64,000 bases of DNA from Alphaproteobacteria bacterium (lineage in GTDB: Bacteria; Pseudomonadota; Alphaproteobacteria; Micropepsales; Micropepsaceae). The DNA lies in NCBI GenBank assembly GCA_023259375.1, contig JAHFQC010000007.1:1-64000 (forward strand), read 5' to 3'. Of this stretch, positions 33,386 through 44,616 are shown one piece after another (position 1 is the stretch's first letter; each line of letters starts with the position of its first letter). Both the position numbers and the translations under genes were made by a program. The notes under the pieces were generated by a model. The model was not told the origin of the DNA and searched no databases. It saw nothing but the letters and a program-made list of their open reading frames with translations.

Positions 33386-34180
33386 TCACACCGCCACCGC
33401 CGCCTTGATGTGCGGATGCGACTGGTAGTTCTCCAGCGTGAAATCCTCGTAGGCGAAACGGAAAATGTCCTTCACCTCGGGATTGATCCGCATCGTCGGC
33501 AGCGGATAGGGCGCGCGCGAAAGCTGCACCTTGGCCTGCTCGATGTGGTTCGAATAAAGGTGCGCATCGCCGAGGGCGTGGACGAACTCGCCGGGTTTGA
33601 GGCCGGTGACCTGGGCCATCATCAGCGTGAGCAGGGCATAGCTCGCAATGTTGAACGGCACGCCGAGGAAGATGTCGGCCGAGCGCTGATACATCTGGCA
33701 CGACAGCTTGCCGTCGGCGACATAGAACTGGAACAAGCAGTGGCACGGCGGCAGCGCCTGGCGCGGAATGTCGGCCGGGTTCCAGGCGGTGACGATCAGC
33801 CGGCGCGAATCCGGATTGGTTTTGATGTCGTTCACTACCGTCGAGATCTGATCGAGGGTACCGGCGTGATCGCGCGGCCAGGCGCGCCACTGGTGACCGT
33901 AGACCGGACCCAATTCGCCGTTCTTGTCGGCCCATTCATCCCAAATCGTGACGCCATGCTCGTTGAGCCATTTGATGTTGGTCTCGCCGCGCAGGAACCA
34001 CAGAAGTTCGTAGATGATCGATTTGAGATGCAGCTTCTTGGTGGTGACCAGCGGAAAACCCTCCGCCAGATCAAAGCGCATCTGATGACCGAACACGGAA
34101 AGCGTGCCGGTGCCGGTGCGGTCGCCCTTTTGGACACCCGTTTTCAACACACGGTCGAGAAGATCAAGATACTGGCGCAT
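33386..34180 (-). CDS. thyA: Thymidylate synthase
   Basis: Methylates dUMP to dTMP using methylene-tetrahydrofolate. The 264-residue protein has the normal length and N-terminus ([28 protein letters not shown]), the catalytic Cys in [33 protein letters not shown] and the conserved C-terminal Val (KAAVAV). It converges with the methyltransferase gene (15 nt gap). The brnTA pair lies upstream on the same strand, 28 nt away. Confidence 0.96.
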   Translation of the reverse strand: MRQYLDLLDRVLKTGVQKGDRTGTGTLSVFGHQMRFDLAEGFPLVTTKKLHLKSIIYELLWFLRGETNIKWLNEHGVTIWDEWADKNGELGPVYGHQWRAWPRDHAGTLDQISTVVNDIKTNPDSRRLIVTAWNPADIPRQALPPCHCLFQFYVADGKLSCQMYQRSADIFLGVPFNIASYALLTLMMAQVTGLKPGEFVHALGDAHLYSNHIEQAKVQLSRAPYPLPTMRINPEVKDIFRFAYEDFTLENYQSHPHIKAAVAV

Positions 34181-34208
34181 GAAGCTCGCTATACCGGGAT
34201 TCGTGTTC

Positions 34209-34481
34209 CTAGCCTACGCGCGCTTTGCGCAGGGCGTTGTTGATCCGGCTCTGCCAGCCCGGCCCGGTGGCTTTGAACCGTTCCACCACATCGCGGTCGA
34301 GACGCAACGTGACCTGCTGCTTGGTCGGCGCCTTCTGCGGCCCGCGCTCGCCGCGCTTGCGGATGATTTCGGCGAGTTCGGGAAAATGATCCAGCGGCTT
34401 CGCCCGGGCAAAATCCTCGGCAGTCCATTCCGGCGTGTCTTCATCCGGCGTGTCAGGCGCGATCTTGGTTTTTTTCTTCAT
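34209..34481 (-). CDS. brnA: BrnA-type antitoxin
   Basis: A 90-residue DNA-binding antitoxin: an acidic, Pro-rich N-terminus ([26 protein letters not shown]) and a ribbon-helix-helix C-terminus ([33 protein letters not shown]). BrnA neutralises BrnT and represses the operon. It overlaps brnT by 29 nt, the usual toxin-first order. Confidence 0.88.
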   Translation of the reverse strand: MKKKTKIAPDTPDEDTPEWTAEDFARAKPLDHFPELAEIIRKRGERGPQKAPTKQQVTLRLDRDVVERFKATGPGWQSRINNALRKARVG

Positions 34482-34734
34482 AACGCAACCGCTCCTTGCG
34501 ATTTGCCAGTCTGAGCGAGATCACCCGGATCGCGTCCTGACGCAGCGTGAAAACGACAACGGCAATTGCCTCGCTCATCCGGCCTATGGCCCGATATCGT
34601 GCCTCGCCATAGTCCCGGCGCGTGTCCGCGACGATGAGAGCGCTCTCGAAATCGAACTCCTCCGCCATGGTGAACGGAAGGCCGCGCTCGCGCGCATTCT
34701 TCTCGCTCTTGGCGGGATCGAACTCGACCTTCAT
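34453..34734 (-). CDS. brnT: BrnT-type ribonuclease toxin
   Basis: A 93-residue RelE-fold toxin: [80 protein letters not shown]. These match the BrnT pattern (FDxxKxxxNxxKHGxxFxxA; RxISxRxAxxxExxxY). The usual H of KHG is R (RERG) here. It is a predicted RNase held inactive by BrnA. The pair diverges from the tmRNA gene with about 95 nt between. Confidence 0.87.
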   Translation of the reverse strand: MKVEFDPAKSEKNARERGLPFTMAEEFDFESALIVADTRRDYGEARYRAIGRMSEAIAVVVFTLRQDAIRVISLRLANRKERLRYEEKNQDRA

Positions 34735-34796
34735 TTAATTGTAGCTACAAAATAATTCCGGTCAAGCCCTACCCACAGCCAGGTCATGACGCCCCC

Positions 34797-34825
34797 TTTA
34801 AATCCCGATCCCCACTCCCTATATT
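34797..34825 (+). promoter_or_regulatory. Probable tmRNA promoter
   Basis: TTTAAA, a 17-nt spacer and TATATT precede the predicted 5' end of the two-piece tmRNA by about six bases. Confidence 0.45.
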
Positions 34826-34830
34826 ACCAC

Positions 34831-35095
34831 TGTCCGGCTTCGGTCGGACTACGGCGATAAACGGCTTCGTAATAAGCGGACTGGACCCGGGGGCGGTACC
34901 CGGCGCCTCCACCACTACCTCCCGGCTAGAAGCGGGAGCCCTTTTCGAAGGGGTCTGTGGGGGCGAAATAGGATCGACAGACGTGTAAAGGTTGACCTTT
35001 CGCTCGGTATGGTATCCGCCGTTATCGGGCTGTCTGTATAGGTGCCAACGACAATGAAATGGCCCTCGCTGCCTAACTTCTAGTTAGATAAGCGC
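34831..35095 (+). ncRNA. ssrA: Two-piece (circularly permuted) tmRNA
   Basis: tmRNA rescues stalled ribosomes and tags their products for proteolysis. Here the gene has the alphaproteobacterial permuted order. The acceptor piece comes first, with a T-arm CCCGG..GGCGGTACCCGG and ends CGCCTCCACCA at 34914. A processed hairpin-rich spacer follows (to about 34958). The coding piece starts GGGGGCGAAATAGGATCGAC at 34959, whose first seven bases pair with CGCCTCC. The tag frame GCC AAC GAC AAT GAA ATG GCC CTC GCT GCC TAA (35044-35076) encodes ANDNEMALAA. The outer ends are estimated. SspB, the adaptor that recognises this tag, is encoded 2 kb downstream. Confidence 0.92.
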
Positions 35096-35153
35096 GGTTT
35101 TGGGATCTGCACCGGGCAACAGAAGCAGGTCCCGCTTCTCTTCGGGGGAGAGG

Positions 35154-35567
35154 ATGCGGAACTTCCACATTTTCCTGTGCTTGTTCCTTGCCGCCGGCAC
35201 GGCCGCCAGCGCCGGCGATCAATGCAAAATGAGCCCGAAACTGACAGGCCCCTGCTTTACGGTGCATGGGCGGCTGTCGATCGCCAACGGCACTTTGAAC
35301 TATCGCATTTGGCCGGTGGGGACGCACCGCATGCTGGCGGTGGTCGATGGCTCGGACGTCTTCGACGAACAAGCAGGTCCGCCCTTGCCCGCCGACGCTC
35401 GCGGAATGCTGAACGGCTTCGAAACCGATGTTTTCGGCGATTATGAGGTCTGCCCCCTGACCCGCAGTATCCCCGGCCATATGCAGCACGTCTGCGTGGT
35501 CACCGCCTCAAAGCTGATGGCCCAACCTCGCGACAAGAAAATGCCGCCCGCACCGCCTTCGCGCTGA
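35154..35567 (+). CDS. Small exported protein of unknown function
   Basis: Not recognised. The start at ATG 35154 follows GGGGGAGAGG and gives a signal peptide (MRNFHIFLCLFLAAGTAASAG). The 137-residue protein has four Cys in the mature part (CKMSPKLTGPCFTVHGRLS; YEVCPLT; HVCVVTAS), likely two disulfides, and a beta-rich FTVHGRLSIANGTLNYRIWPVG segment that recurs in small secreted proteins. A basic, Pro-rich tail closes it. It converges with the MFS exporter. Confidence 0.7.
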   Translation: MRNFHIFLCLFLAAGTAASAGDQCKMSPKLTGPCFTVHGRLSIANGTLNYRIWPVGTHRMLAVVDGSDVFDEQAGPPLPADARGMLNGFETDVFGDYEVCPLTRSIPGHMQHVCVVTASKLMAQPRDKKMPPAPPSR

Positions 35568-35574
35568 GAAGCGA

Positions 35575-36852
35575 TTATTCCCGCGGCTGTTTCAGTGTCT
35601 CGAATTTCCACTCCTGCCCGCGGCGCATCAGCCAGCCGAGAGTGGAACTGGCCAACACCACGGAGCCGCCCCACAAGATCGCCTCGCGCACGCCGAAACG
35701 GTCGGCCAGCGCGCCGAGGATCAACGCGCCCCAAGTCATCGACATCATCGCCTGGGTGTAGTGCGAAATCGCCCGGCCGCGGAACTGTTCGCTGGCGGCC
35801 GTTTGAATAATGGTATTGGACGCACCGCCGAGGATCATCAGGCTCATGGCGGCGGGCACCAGCACGGCCATCGACTGCCACAACGTCTCGGTGGCAGCAA
35901 AGACCATCATGGTAACGCCGAACACGCATCCCGCGATCACCGGCGTCAGCGCCAGCCAGCGCTCCTTGATCAGCGACAGCCCCCAGGCGCCGATGAAGGC
36001 ACCGAGTCCGACCGAGCCCATCAACCAGCCGTAGTGGGCGGCCGTGCCGTGCAGCATGTCTTTGGCGAAGGCCGGCATCAGCGTCAGATAGGCGGCTCCG
36101 AAACAGGATGAAGCCGCCATCAGCAGGAGCGACACCCGGATCAGGCGATGGCGAAACGAGTAGCGATAGCCCTCGACGATTTCGCGCAAGGGATGCTGGT
36201 GGCGATGCGGCGGGCGCGGCGTGAAGCGCATCAGAGTAAGGCTGACGAGAACGGCGCCGAACGACAGCGCGTTGGCGGCGAAGCACCAGCCCTCGCCGGT
36301 GACGGCGATCACCACGCCGGCCAGCGCCGGCCCGATCACCCGGGCGAGATTGAACATCATCGAGTTGACCGCGATGGCATGACGCAGATCCGCCGCTCCC
36401 ACCATGTCGAGCAGCATCGCCTGGCGCGTCGGCATGTCGAAGGCATTGATGAGACCGAGCCCGAACGCCAGCGCCACGATCTCCCAGACTTGGACCACAC
36501 CGGCCAGAGTCAATCCTGCCAACACCGCCGCCTGCAGCATCGCCGCGGACTGGGTGAGCATTACCAGCCGCCGCCGGTCGACCCGGTCGGCCACCATGCC
36601 GCCGAACGGCGCCAGAAAAAACACCGTCACCTGGGAACAAAACGTCGTCAGGCCCAAGAGGAACGGCGAGTGCGTCAAAGCGTAGACCAGCCAGGCCTGC
36701 GCAACCGTCTGCATCCACGACCCCATCAGGGATACGAGTTGCCCGCCGAAAAACAGGCGGAAATTGCGGTGCCGGAAGACGCCGAGCACGGCCAGCGCCG
36801 GACGGACCGGCTGCTCGTCTCGGACGGTGGTTTCAGGGCGCATGCCCGGCAT
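35575..36852 (-). CDS. MFS transporter, EntS-like
   Basis: A 425-residue inner-membrane exporter of the major facilitator superfamily, enterobactin-exporter (EntS) branch. Twelve hydrophobic segments can be counted, with FRNFRLFFGGQLVSLMGSWMQ-like start (here FRHRNFRLFFGGQL), the cytoplasmic loop MVADRVDRRRLVML between segments 2 and 3 and GALADRFGVREAI near the end. The substrate is unknown. ATG 36852 is preferred over the track start; ATG 36843 is also possible. Neither has a good ribosome site. Confidence 0.85.
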   Translation of the reverse strand: MPGMRPETTVRDEQPVRPALAVLGVFRHRNFRLFFGGQLVSLMGSWMQTVAQAWLVYALTHSPFLLGLTTFCSQVTVFFLAPFGGMVADRVDRRRLVMLTQSAAMLQAAVLAGLTLAGVVQVWEIVALAFGLGLINAFDMPTRQAMLLDMVGAADLRHAIAVNSMMFNLARVIGPALAGVVIAVTGEGWCFAANALSFGAVLVSLTLMRFTPRPPHRHQHPLREIVEGYRYSFRHRLIRVSLLLMAASSCFGAAYLTLMPAFAKDMLHGTAAHYGWLMGSVGLGAFIGAWGLSLIKERWLALTPVIAGCVFGVTMMVFAATETLWQSMAVLVPAAMSLMILGGASNTIIQTAASEQFRGRAISHYTQAMMSMTWGALILGALADRFGVREAILWGGSVVLASSTLGWLMRRGQEWKFETLKQPRE

Positions 36853-36954
36853 AAAGCGCCAAATCAACAGGCGATTCCAGCCTGTGCCCAACCTCCCGCA
36901 TTGACTCGTCACGCCCGGCGGCTAGTCTCTCGGCTCTTTCCCGGACAGGGCGTA

Positions 36955-37482
36955 ATGACCAAGGATTACATCGGCTATCAGGCTTTGCTGGACGCGGCGC
37001 TGCGAGGTGTCGTGCGCGACGCTCTGCGCCGGATCGAAAAACAAGGCCTGATCGGCTCGCATCACTTTTATCTCACCTTCAAGACCGGCTTTCCCGGCGT
37101 CGATATTCCGAGCTTTCTCGCCGAGCAGTATCCCGACGAGATGACCATCATCCTGCAGCACCAGTTCTGGGGCTTGAAGATCAGTGATGATTCGTTCGAG
37201 GTGGCGCTGACCTTCAAGAAGGTGCCGGCGACGCTGTGCATCCCGTTCCAGGCGCTGACCAAGTTCTTCGATCCCGGCGTGCCGTTCGGCCTCGAGTTCA
37301 AGACCACCGAAGCCGAGGTCAAACCCGCCCCGACCAAGCCGGCCGAACCGGGCCAAACCGCGACCGAAGCGACACCGCTGCCGCCCAAGCCGAAGGCCGA
37401 AGGCGAAGAGAGCGAACCCGCCGCGGAAAAGCCCGCCGGGGCCGGTGAAGTCGTCAGCCTCGATCAGTTCCGCAAGAAGTAG
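36955..37482 (+). CDS. sspB: SspB, ClpXP adaptor for tmRNA-tagged proteins
   Basis: A 175-residue alphaproteobacterial SspB: YQALLDAALRGVVRDALRRIEKQGLIGSHHFYLTFKTGFPGVDIP, then YPDEMTIILQHQFWGLKISDDSFEVALTF and IPFQALTKFFDPGVPFGLEF, followed by an acidic Pro/Ala linker and the C-terminal VVSLDQFRKK ClpX-binding tail. It binds the ssrA tag and delivers substrates to ClpXP. The start ATG 36955 has AGGG upstream; the track ORF begins 269 codons too early. fumC follows after 55 nt. Confidence 0.92.
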   Translation: MTKDYIGYQALLDAALRGVVRDALRRIEKQGLIGSHHFYLTFKTGFPGVDIPSFLAEQYPDEMTIILQHQFWGLKISDDSFEVALTFKKVPATLCIPFQALTKFFDPGVPFGLEFKTTEAEVKPAPTKPAEPGQTATEATPLPPKPKAEGEESEPAAEKPAGAGEVVSLDQFRKK

Positions 37483-37537
37483 GCTGGGACCGCCGAAGAA
37501 GTGTTGGCAACGCTCCAACACTGATTAGAATAGTTCC

Positions 37538-38929
37538 ATGACCAAGACCCGCACCGAGACCGACACCTTCGGTCCTATTGCCGTGGACGCGACCCGCTAT
37601 TGGGGCGCCCAGGCGGAACGCTCGCGCAACAATTTCAAGATCGGCTGGGAAAGACAGCCGGCGCCGGTGATCCGGGGGCTGGGCATCGTCAAGCGCGCGG
37701 CGGCCGAGACCAACATGGCGCTGGGCCGGCTCGATCCGGCGATCGGCAAGGCCATCATCGCGGCGGCGCAAGAGGTCATCGACGGCAAGCTCGACGAGCA
37801 TTTTCCGCTGGTCGTCTGGCAGACCGGCTCGGGCACGCAGTCGAACATGAATGCCAACGAGGTGATCTCGAACCGCGCCATCGAAATGCTGGGCGGCGAG
37901 ATGGGCTCGAAAAAGCCGGTCCATCCCAACGACCACGTCAATATGAGCCAGTCGTCGAACGACACCTATCCGACGGCAATGCATATCGCGGCGGCGGAAG
38001 AGATCGTGCACCGGCTGCTCCCCGCCCTCACCAAGCTGCGCGACGCGCTCGGCGCCAAAGCGGCAGCGTGGGCCGACATCGTCAAGATCGGCCGCACCCA
38101 CACCCAAGATGCGACACCCTTGACGCTGGGGCAGGAATTTTCCGGCTACACCCAGCAGGTGACGAACGGCATCATCCGTATCGAACAGACCCTGCCGATG
38201 CTGATGCAACTCGCCCAAGGCGGCACTGCGGTCGGGACCGGCCTTAACGCGCCGGTGGGATTTGCCGAAGCCGTGGCCGAGAAGATCGCGGCTATTACCG
38301 GCCTCGCCTTCAGCTCGGCGCCCAACAAGTTCGAGGCGCTCGCGGCCCACGACGCCATGGTGATGAGCCACGGGGCGATCAATACCGTCGCCGCCGCGCT
38401 CTTCAAGATCGCCAACGACATCCGTTTTTTGGGTTCGGGGCCGCGTTCGGGCCTGGGGGAACTCGCGCTGCCGGAGAACGAGCCGGGCTCCTCGATCATG
38501 CCCGGCAAGGTCAATCCGACCCAGTGCGAGGCCATGACCCAGGTCTGCATCCAGATCTTCGGCAACAATGCCGCGCTTACTTTTGCGGGCAGCCAGGGCC
38601 ATTTCGAGCTCAACGTGTTCAACCCGGTGATGGCCTACAACTTCCTGCAAAGTGTGCGGCTGATGGCCGACGCGGCAGTGAGTTTCACCGATAATTGCGT
38701 CGTCGGCATCGAACCGCGGCGCGACAACATTAAGGCCGGGCTCGACCGCTCGCTGATGCTGGTGACGGCGCTGGCGCCCAAGATCGGTTACGACGCCGCG
38801 GCCAAGATCGCCAAGACCGCCCACAAGAACGGCACCACTCTGAAAGAGGAAGCCCTTAAGACGGGACTTGTCACAGGGGAAGAATTCGAGTCTATCGTGC
38901 GCCCCGAGGACATGATCGCGCCGAAATAG
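37538..38929 (+). CDS. fumC: Fumarate hydratase class II
   Basis: Interconverts fumarate and malate in the citric acid cycle. The 463-residue oxygen-stable tetrameric enzyme shows [49 protein letters not shown] and the superfamily signature [15 protein letters not shown]. No [4Fe-4S] cysteines, as expected for class II. It sits between sspB and a methyltransferase in a compact plus-strand run. Confidence 0.96.
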   Translation: MTKTRTETDTFGPIAVDATRYWGAQAERSRNNFKIGWERQPAPVIRGLGIVKRAAAETNMALGRLDPAIGKAIIAAAQEVIDGKLDEHFPLVVWQTGSGTQSNMNANEVISNRAIEMLGGEMGSKKPVHPNDHVNMSQSSNDTYPTAMHIAAAEEIVHRLLPALTKLRDALGAKAAAWADIVKIGRTHTQDATPLTLGQEFSGYTQQVTNGIIRIEQTLPMLMQLAQGGTAVGTGLNAPVGFAEAVAEKIAAITGLAFSSAPNKFEALAAHDAMVMSHGAINTVAAALFKIANDIRFLGSGPRSGLGELALPENEPGSSIMPGKVNPTQCEAMTQVCIQIFGNNAALTFAGSQGHFELNVFNPVMAYNFLQSVRLMADAAVSFTDNCVVGIEPRRDNIKAGLDRSLMLVTALAPKIGYDAAAKIAKTAHKNGTTLKEEALKTGLVTGEEFESIVRPEDMIAPK

Positions 38930-38936
38930 CTTCACC

Positions 38937-39665
38937 ATGCTACGCAAGAGAACGCCAGCGGCGGACCCCGGGCTCGTCGTCGAATACAACAATGCATCCG
39001 GCGGCGTTTCCTTCTGGCAACGGGAAGACAATCACAGCCTCGCCGACAGCCGGGGCATCTCGACCGCCGACTATATCCACGCCATGTACGGCTTCCTGCG
39101 CCAGGCCGGTTGCCGCGACGTGCTGATGATCGGCTGCGGCGGCGGCACGCTCGCCACCATGCTGCGGCGCGTCGGGGTCAAGGTGACGATCGTCGACATC
39201 GACGGCTGCAGCTTCGAGATCGCCCGCACCTATTTCCACCTGCCGGACGACGTCGAATGCCACATCGCCGATGGCGAGGCGTTCCTCAAGAAAACTACCC
39301 GCAAATATAACGCTGTGGTGCTCGATGCCTATTGCGACAACGAGATTCCGCGCCACATGGTGAGCCGACGGTTCTTCAATCTGGTCAAGTCGCGGCTCAA
39401 GCCGCGCGGGTCCATCGTGCTGCTCAATCTGATAGTACGCGATGACGACGATGGCACGCCCGACCGCATCGCCCGCCTGATGCGGCGCACCTGGCGGCAG
39501 GTTCGCCTGCTCGATGCCGTCGAACACGAGGGCCGCAACGCGGTTGCCGTTGCGGGGGCGGTGAAAACCCTGAAGCGCCCGCGCCTTTTGATGAAGCCGA
39601 AGACCCACGCCAAGTCGCTGGCGCGCGATCTGCGCACTCTGGATTTCCGTCCCATCAGGGATTGA
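38937..39665 (+). CDS. Spermidine-synthase-like methyltransferase fold protein
   Basis: A 242-residue class I SAM/dcSAM-fold protein: CRDVLMIGCGGGTLATMLRRVGVKVTIVDIDGCSFEIARTYF is the nucleotide motif and acidic ribose ligand, then HIADGEAFLKKTTRKYNAVVLDAYCDNEIP with the D-A-Y/F segment of the spermidine synthase family. The enzyme's substrate is unknown; the C-terminus is basic. It starts seven bases after fumC, so cotranscription is likely. Confidence 0.75.
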   Translation: MLRKRTPAADPGLVVEYNNASGGVSFWQREDNHSLADSRGISTADYIHAMYGFLRQAGCRDVLMIGCGGGTLATMLRRVGVKVTIVDIDGCSFEIARTYFHLPDDVECHIADGEAFLKKTTRKYNAVVLDAYCDNEIPRHMVSRRFFNLVKSRLKPRGSIVLLNLIVRDDDDGTPDRIARLMRRTWRQVRLLDAVEHEGRNAVAVAGAVKTLKRPRLLMKPKTHAKSLARDLRTLDFRPIRD

Positions 39666-39788
39666 CGTCCGGCATAGGTGCTATGCGCGACCGCCGCTGG
39701 CGTCCACCGCTGTCCACCGCAAGGATCGGGCTGCGCGAGGCCACGTTTCTTGGCTATGCCTCGAGCGCCACACACAAACGGGTATGCC

Positions 39789-40691
39789 ATGACGGCCGGT
39801 ACGATGGGACGCCGCGAATGGGCGCTGTTCCTGATCCTCAGTTTTTTCTGGGGCGCCTCGTTCTTTTTCTACAAGGTGCTGGTGACGGCGCTGGGACCGT
39901 TCACCATCGTGCTCGGCCGCATGGGCATCGCCGCGGTGATCATGAACCTGTTTCTCGCCGTGCGCGGCGAGCGTCTTCCGCCAGCCCGGGAGTGGGGACC
40001 GTATTTGCTCCTGGCGCTGCTCTCAAACGTGATCCCGTTCAGCTTGTTTGCCTACGGCGAGCAGACGATCTCCTCGGGCCTGGCGTCGATCATCAATGCG
40101 ATGACGCCGATCTTCACCGTCATCGTCGCCCATTTCTGGACTCAGAACGAGCGGTTTTCCTGGAACAAGGCCGCGGGCGTGGCGTGCGGGCTGGCGGGTG
40201 TCACCATCCTGATGGGACCGAGCGCACTCGGCGGCAACAGCATCATCGGCGAACTCGCCTGCCTCGGCTCGACCATCTCCTACGGTTTCGGCGGCGTTTA
40301 CGGCAAACGCTTTTCCCACCGCCCGTTGTTCGTGGTGGTGACGGCGCAGTTGACGGCCGCAACCATCCTTGTGGCACCGCTGGCGTTGATGTTCGAGCAT
40401 CCCTGGACCCTGCCTATGCCCAGCACCGAAGTGTGGAGCGCCTTGTTCGGGATCGCGCTGGTCTCGACCGTGCTCGCTTATCTCATTTTCTTCCACATCC
40501 TGAACAAGGCGGGCGCGACCTATATCTCGCTCGTCACCTTCCTCATTCCGGTCAGCGGATTATTCCTCGGCACCGTGTTTCTGCATGAAACGGTGGCGCC
40601 GACCGATCTCGCCGGCATGGCGGTGATCGCGCTGGGCCTCGCCGCCATCGACGGACGGCCGCTGCTGTGGCTTAGAAGAATTGCAGCCTGA
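39789..40691 (+). CDS. EamA/DMT-family transporter
   Basis: A 300-residue inner-membrane protein with ten hydrophobic segments arranged as two EamA repeats: LFLILSFFWGASFFFYKVLVTALGPFTIVLGRMG opens the first, and IIGELACLGSTISYGFGGVYGKR the second, with the typical VLAYLIFFHILNKAGATYISLVTFLIPV near the end. Such proteins export or import metabolites; the substrate is unknown. ATG 39789 is the best start; the ORF track begins 37 codons earlier in non-coding sequence. Confidence 0.87.
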   Translation: MTAGTMGRREWALFLILSFFWGASFFFYKVLVTALGPFTIVLGRMGIAAVIMNLFLAVRGERLPPAREWGPYLLLALLSNVIPFSLFAYGEQTISSGLASIINAMTPIFTVIVAHFWTQNERFSWNKAAGVACGLAGVTILMGPSALGGNSIIGELACLGSTISYGFGGVYGKRFSHRPLFVVVTAQLTAATILVAPLALMFEHPWTLPMPSTEVWSALFGIALVSTVLAYLIFFHILNKAGATYISLVTFLIPVSGLFLGTVFLHETVAPTDLAGMAVIALGLAAIDGRPLLWLRRIAA

Positions 40692-41069
40692 TCAACGCTG
40701 GTCGGCCCACCAATCGTCGGGGACCGAAAGCTGCTGCCCCTCGCCGGGGAAATAGTGGGCGTTGCAGCGCGCCGCGGTAAGCTGCACCGTGCCGTTGGTG
40801 ATCGCGCCTTGCGCCAAGCCGTCGCGAATGATCGAGGCGCCGTCGATGATGGTGAGCGTATAGCGCTCCGGATCTTCGGTGGGATTGCGCAGGATGTGAG
40901 CCTGTTCCGCCTTGATCGCCCCCATTTCGAAGGTCGAGCCCGAAGCGCCGTTGAGCCGGGCGCCATCGGCCAGATAGGTATAGAGCGTGGCGCAGACCGT
41001 ATCGGCGTCCGCCGCATGCGCGGGAACCGTCACCATCGCCACCAGGATTCCGAACAACCCTTTACGCAT
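40692..41069 (-). CDS. Small exported protein of unknown function
   Basis: Not recognised. A 125-residue protein with a signal peptide (MRKGLFGILVAMVTVPAHA) and a mature part with two Cys (DTVCATLYTYLADG; AARCNAHYFP) that could pair. GGAAGAC precedes ATG 41069. The track ORF extends 93 codons upstream across the divergent ribbon-helix-helix gene. It converges with the EamA transporter, and the stops are adjacent. Confidence 0.65.
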   Translation of the reverse strand: MRKGLFGILVAMVTVPAHAADADTVCATLYTYLADGARLNGASGSTFEMGAIKAEQAHILRNPTEDPERYTLTIIDGASIIRDGLAQGAITNGTVQLTAARCNAHYFPGEGQQLSVPDDWWADQR

Positions 41070-41172
41070 GTCTTCCCAACCGAAAATGCGGCCGGACCCT
41101 AGCCGGGGCACCGCAGCGGAAGGGAAGCGTGAAATCGCGTTCGGCGTGCTAGTGTCAGTCCTGGGAATCGCC

Positions 41173-41382
41173 ATGCTGAAAAAACGATCCTTCTCGCTGT
41201 CGCGCCACCGCACTTCCGTCGCTCTCGAAGGCGAATTCTGGACGGTGCTGGAGGCCGACGCGCGCGGCGCCGGCAAAAGCCTCGCCGCCCTGGTCGGAGA
41301 GATTGACGCTGCGAGAGGTATGCGTCCGCTGGCGAGCGCCCTGCGCATTCACGCGCTTGCTGCGGCAAAACGGGCGCCCTAG
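41173..41382 (+). CDS. Ribbon-helix-helix domain protein (RHH_4 type)
   Basis: A 69-residue protein: MLKKRSFSLSRHRTSVALEGEFWTVLEADARGAGKSLAALVGEIDA. This is the RHH_4 pattern (KRSxxxxGHRTSVxLExxFWxxLxxIA), a small DNA-binding fold with unknown targets. In alphaproteobacteria it is commonly encoded near fumC and DUF4169, as here. ATG 41173 is used; the track start is 62 codons too early. Confidence 0.85.
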   Translation: MLKKRSFSLSRHRTSVALEGEFWTVLEADARGAGKSLAALVGEIDAARGMRPLASALRIHALAAAKRAP

Positions 41383-41411
41383 CCTCTCCCCACCCTATTG
41401 GAGAGACCGCC

Positions 41412-41999
41412 ATGCTGACGCTGTATCACGCGCCCAAGTCGCGCTCGAATTCCATCGTGTGGCTGCTCGAGGAACTCGGCGTGCCCTATGAGACGCGGGT
41501 GGTCGATATCCGCCGCGCCGACGGCAGCGGGACGCGCGATCCGCACAATCCCCATCCGCACGGCAAGGTGCCGGCGCTCGACCACGACGGCCATCACGTC
41601 TTCGAAACCGCCGCCATCGCGCTCTATTTGACCGACCTCTTCCCGGAAAAAGGGCTGGGACCCAAGGTCGGCGATCCGGACCGCGGCGAATATCTCTCCT
41701 GGCTTGCCTACCGGCCGGGGGTGATCGAGCCCTCCCTGATGATGCGCCGGCTTAATGTGACCCATGTTCCCGGGGCCATGGGCTGGGCCCCCGCCGACGA
41801 GGTCGAAGCGCTTCTCAACCAGACGTTGGCGAGCCGCGAATACCTGGTCGGGGGCCGCTTCTCGGCCGCGGACATCATCACCGGCGGGACGGTTTACTAT
41901 CTCACGATGTTCAAGGTGATGAATGAAACGCCGGTCCTGAAGGCGTATACTGACCGCATCACCGCGCGGCCGGCGTTCAAACGGGCCATGGAATTGTGA
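41412..41999 (+). CDS. Glutathione S-transferase family protein
   Basis: A 195-residue GST: thioredoxin-like N-terminal domain (MLTLYHAPKSRSNSIVWLLEELGVPYE; cis-Pro in HGKVPAL; FETAAIALYLTDLFP) and an all-helical C-terminal domain (EYLVGGRFSAADIITGG). The catalytic position in the first loop is Ser/Arg-type (SRSNSIV). Substrate unknown. It is followed within two bases by the DUF4169 gene. Confidence 0.88.
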   Translation: MLTLYHAPKSRSNSIVWLLEELGVPYETRVVDIRRADGSGTRDPHNPHPHGKVPALDHDGHHVFETAAIALYLTDLFPEKGLGPKVGDPDRGEYLSWLAYRPGVIEPSLMMRRLNVTHVPGAMGWAPADEVEALLNQTLASREYLVGGRFSAADIITGGTVYYLTMFKVMNETPVLKAYTDRITARPAFKRAMEL

Positions 42000-42001
42000 G
42001 C

Positions 42002-42178
42002 ATGAGCAACGTCGTCAATCTCCGCCAAGCGCGCAAGGTCAAAGCGCGCCACGAGAAGGAAGTCGTCGCTGAAGCCAATCGGGCCAAGCACGGCATCGCC
42101 AAGAGCGCCCATACCAAGGCCAAGGTCATGGCCGCCCACTCCGACCGGCGGCTGGAAGGCCACAAGCTGGACGAGTAG
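42002..42178 (+). CDS. DUF4169 small basic protein
   Basis: A 58-residue Lys/Arg/Ala-rich protein: MSNVVNLRQARKVKARHEKEVVAEANRAKHGIAKSA..DRRLEGHKLDE. It matches the DUF4169 layout (INLRxxRKxKxRxExExxAxxNRxxFGRxK), whose function is unknown and which is largely helical. ATG 42002 is preferred to the GTG six bases earlier. Confidence 0.83.
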   Translation: MSNVVNLRQARKVKARHEKEVVAEANRAKHGIAKSAHTKAKVMAAHSDRRLEGHKLDE

Positions 42179-42246
42179 ACCCGGTTCCGGCTGGGGCAAG
42201 AACAACACGTGAACTTTCGCGCCGCCCCTGCTAGAACTCCGGAATC

Positions 42247-44559
<2,313 letters not shown>

Positions 44560-44616
44560 GGGGCTCGGGCACTGTTTTTTTGAGCCTCCACTCAGAGCCT
44601 AAAAGGGATGGGGACA

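Noticed and set aside
34914-34959. Genomic-island attachment site at ssrA
   Set aside because: No integrase and no repeated ssrA 3' segment was found in the window.
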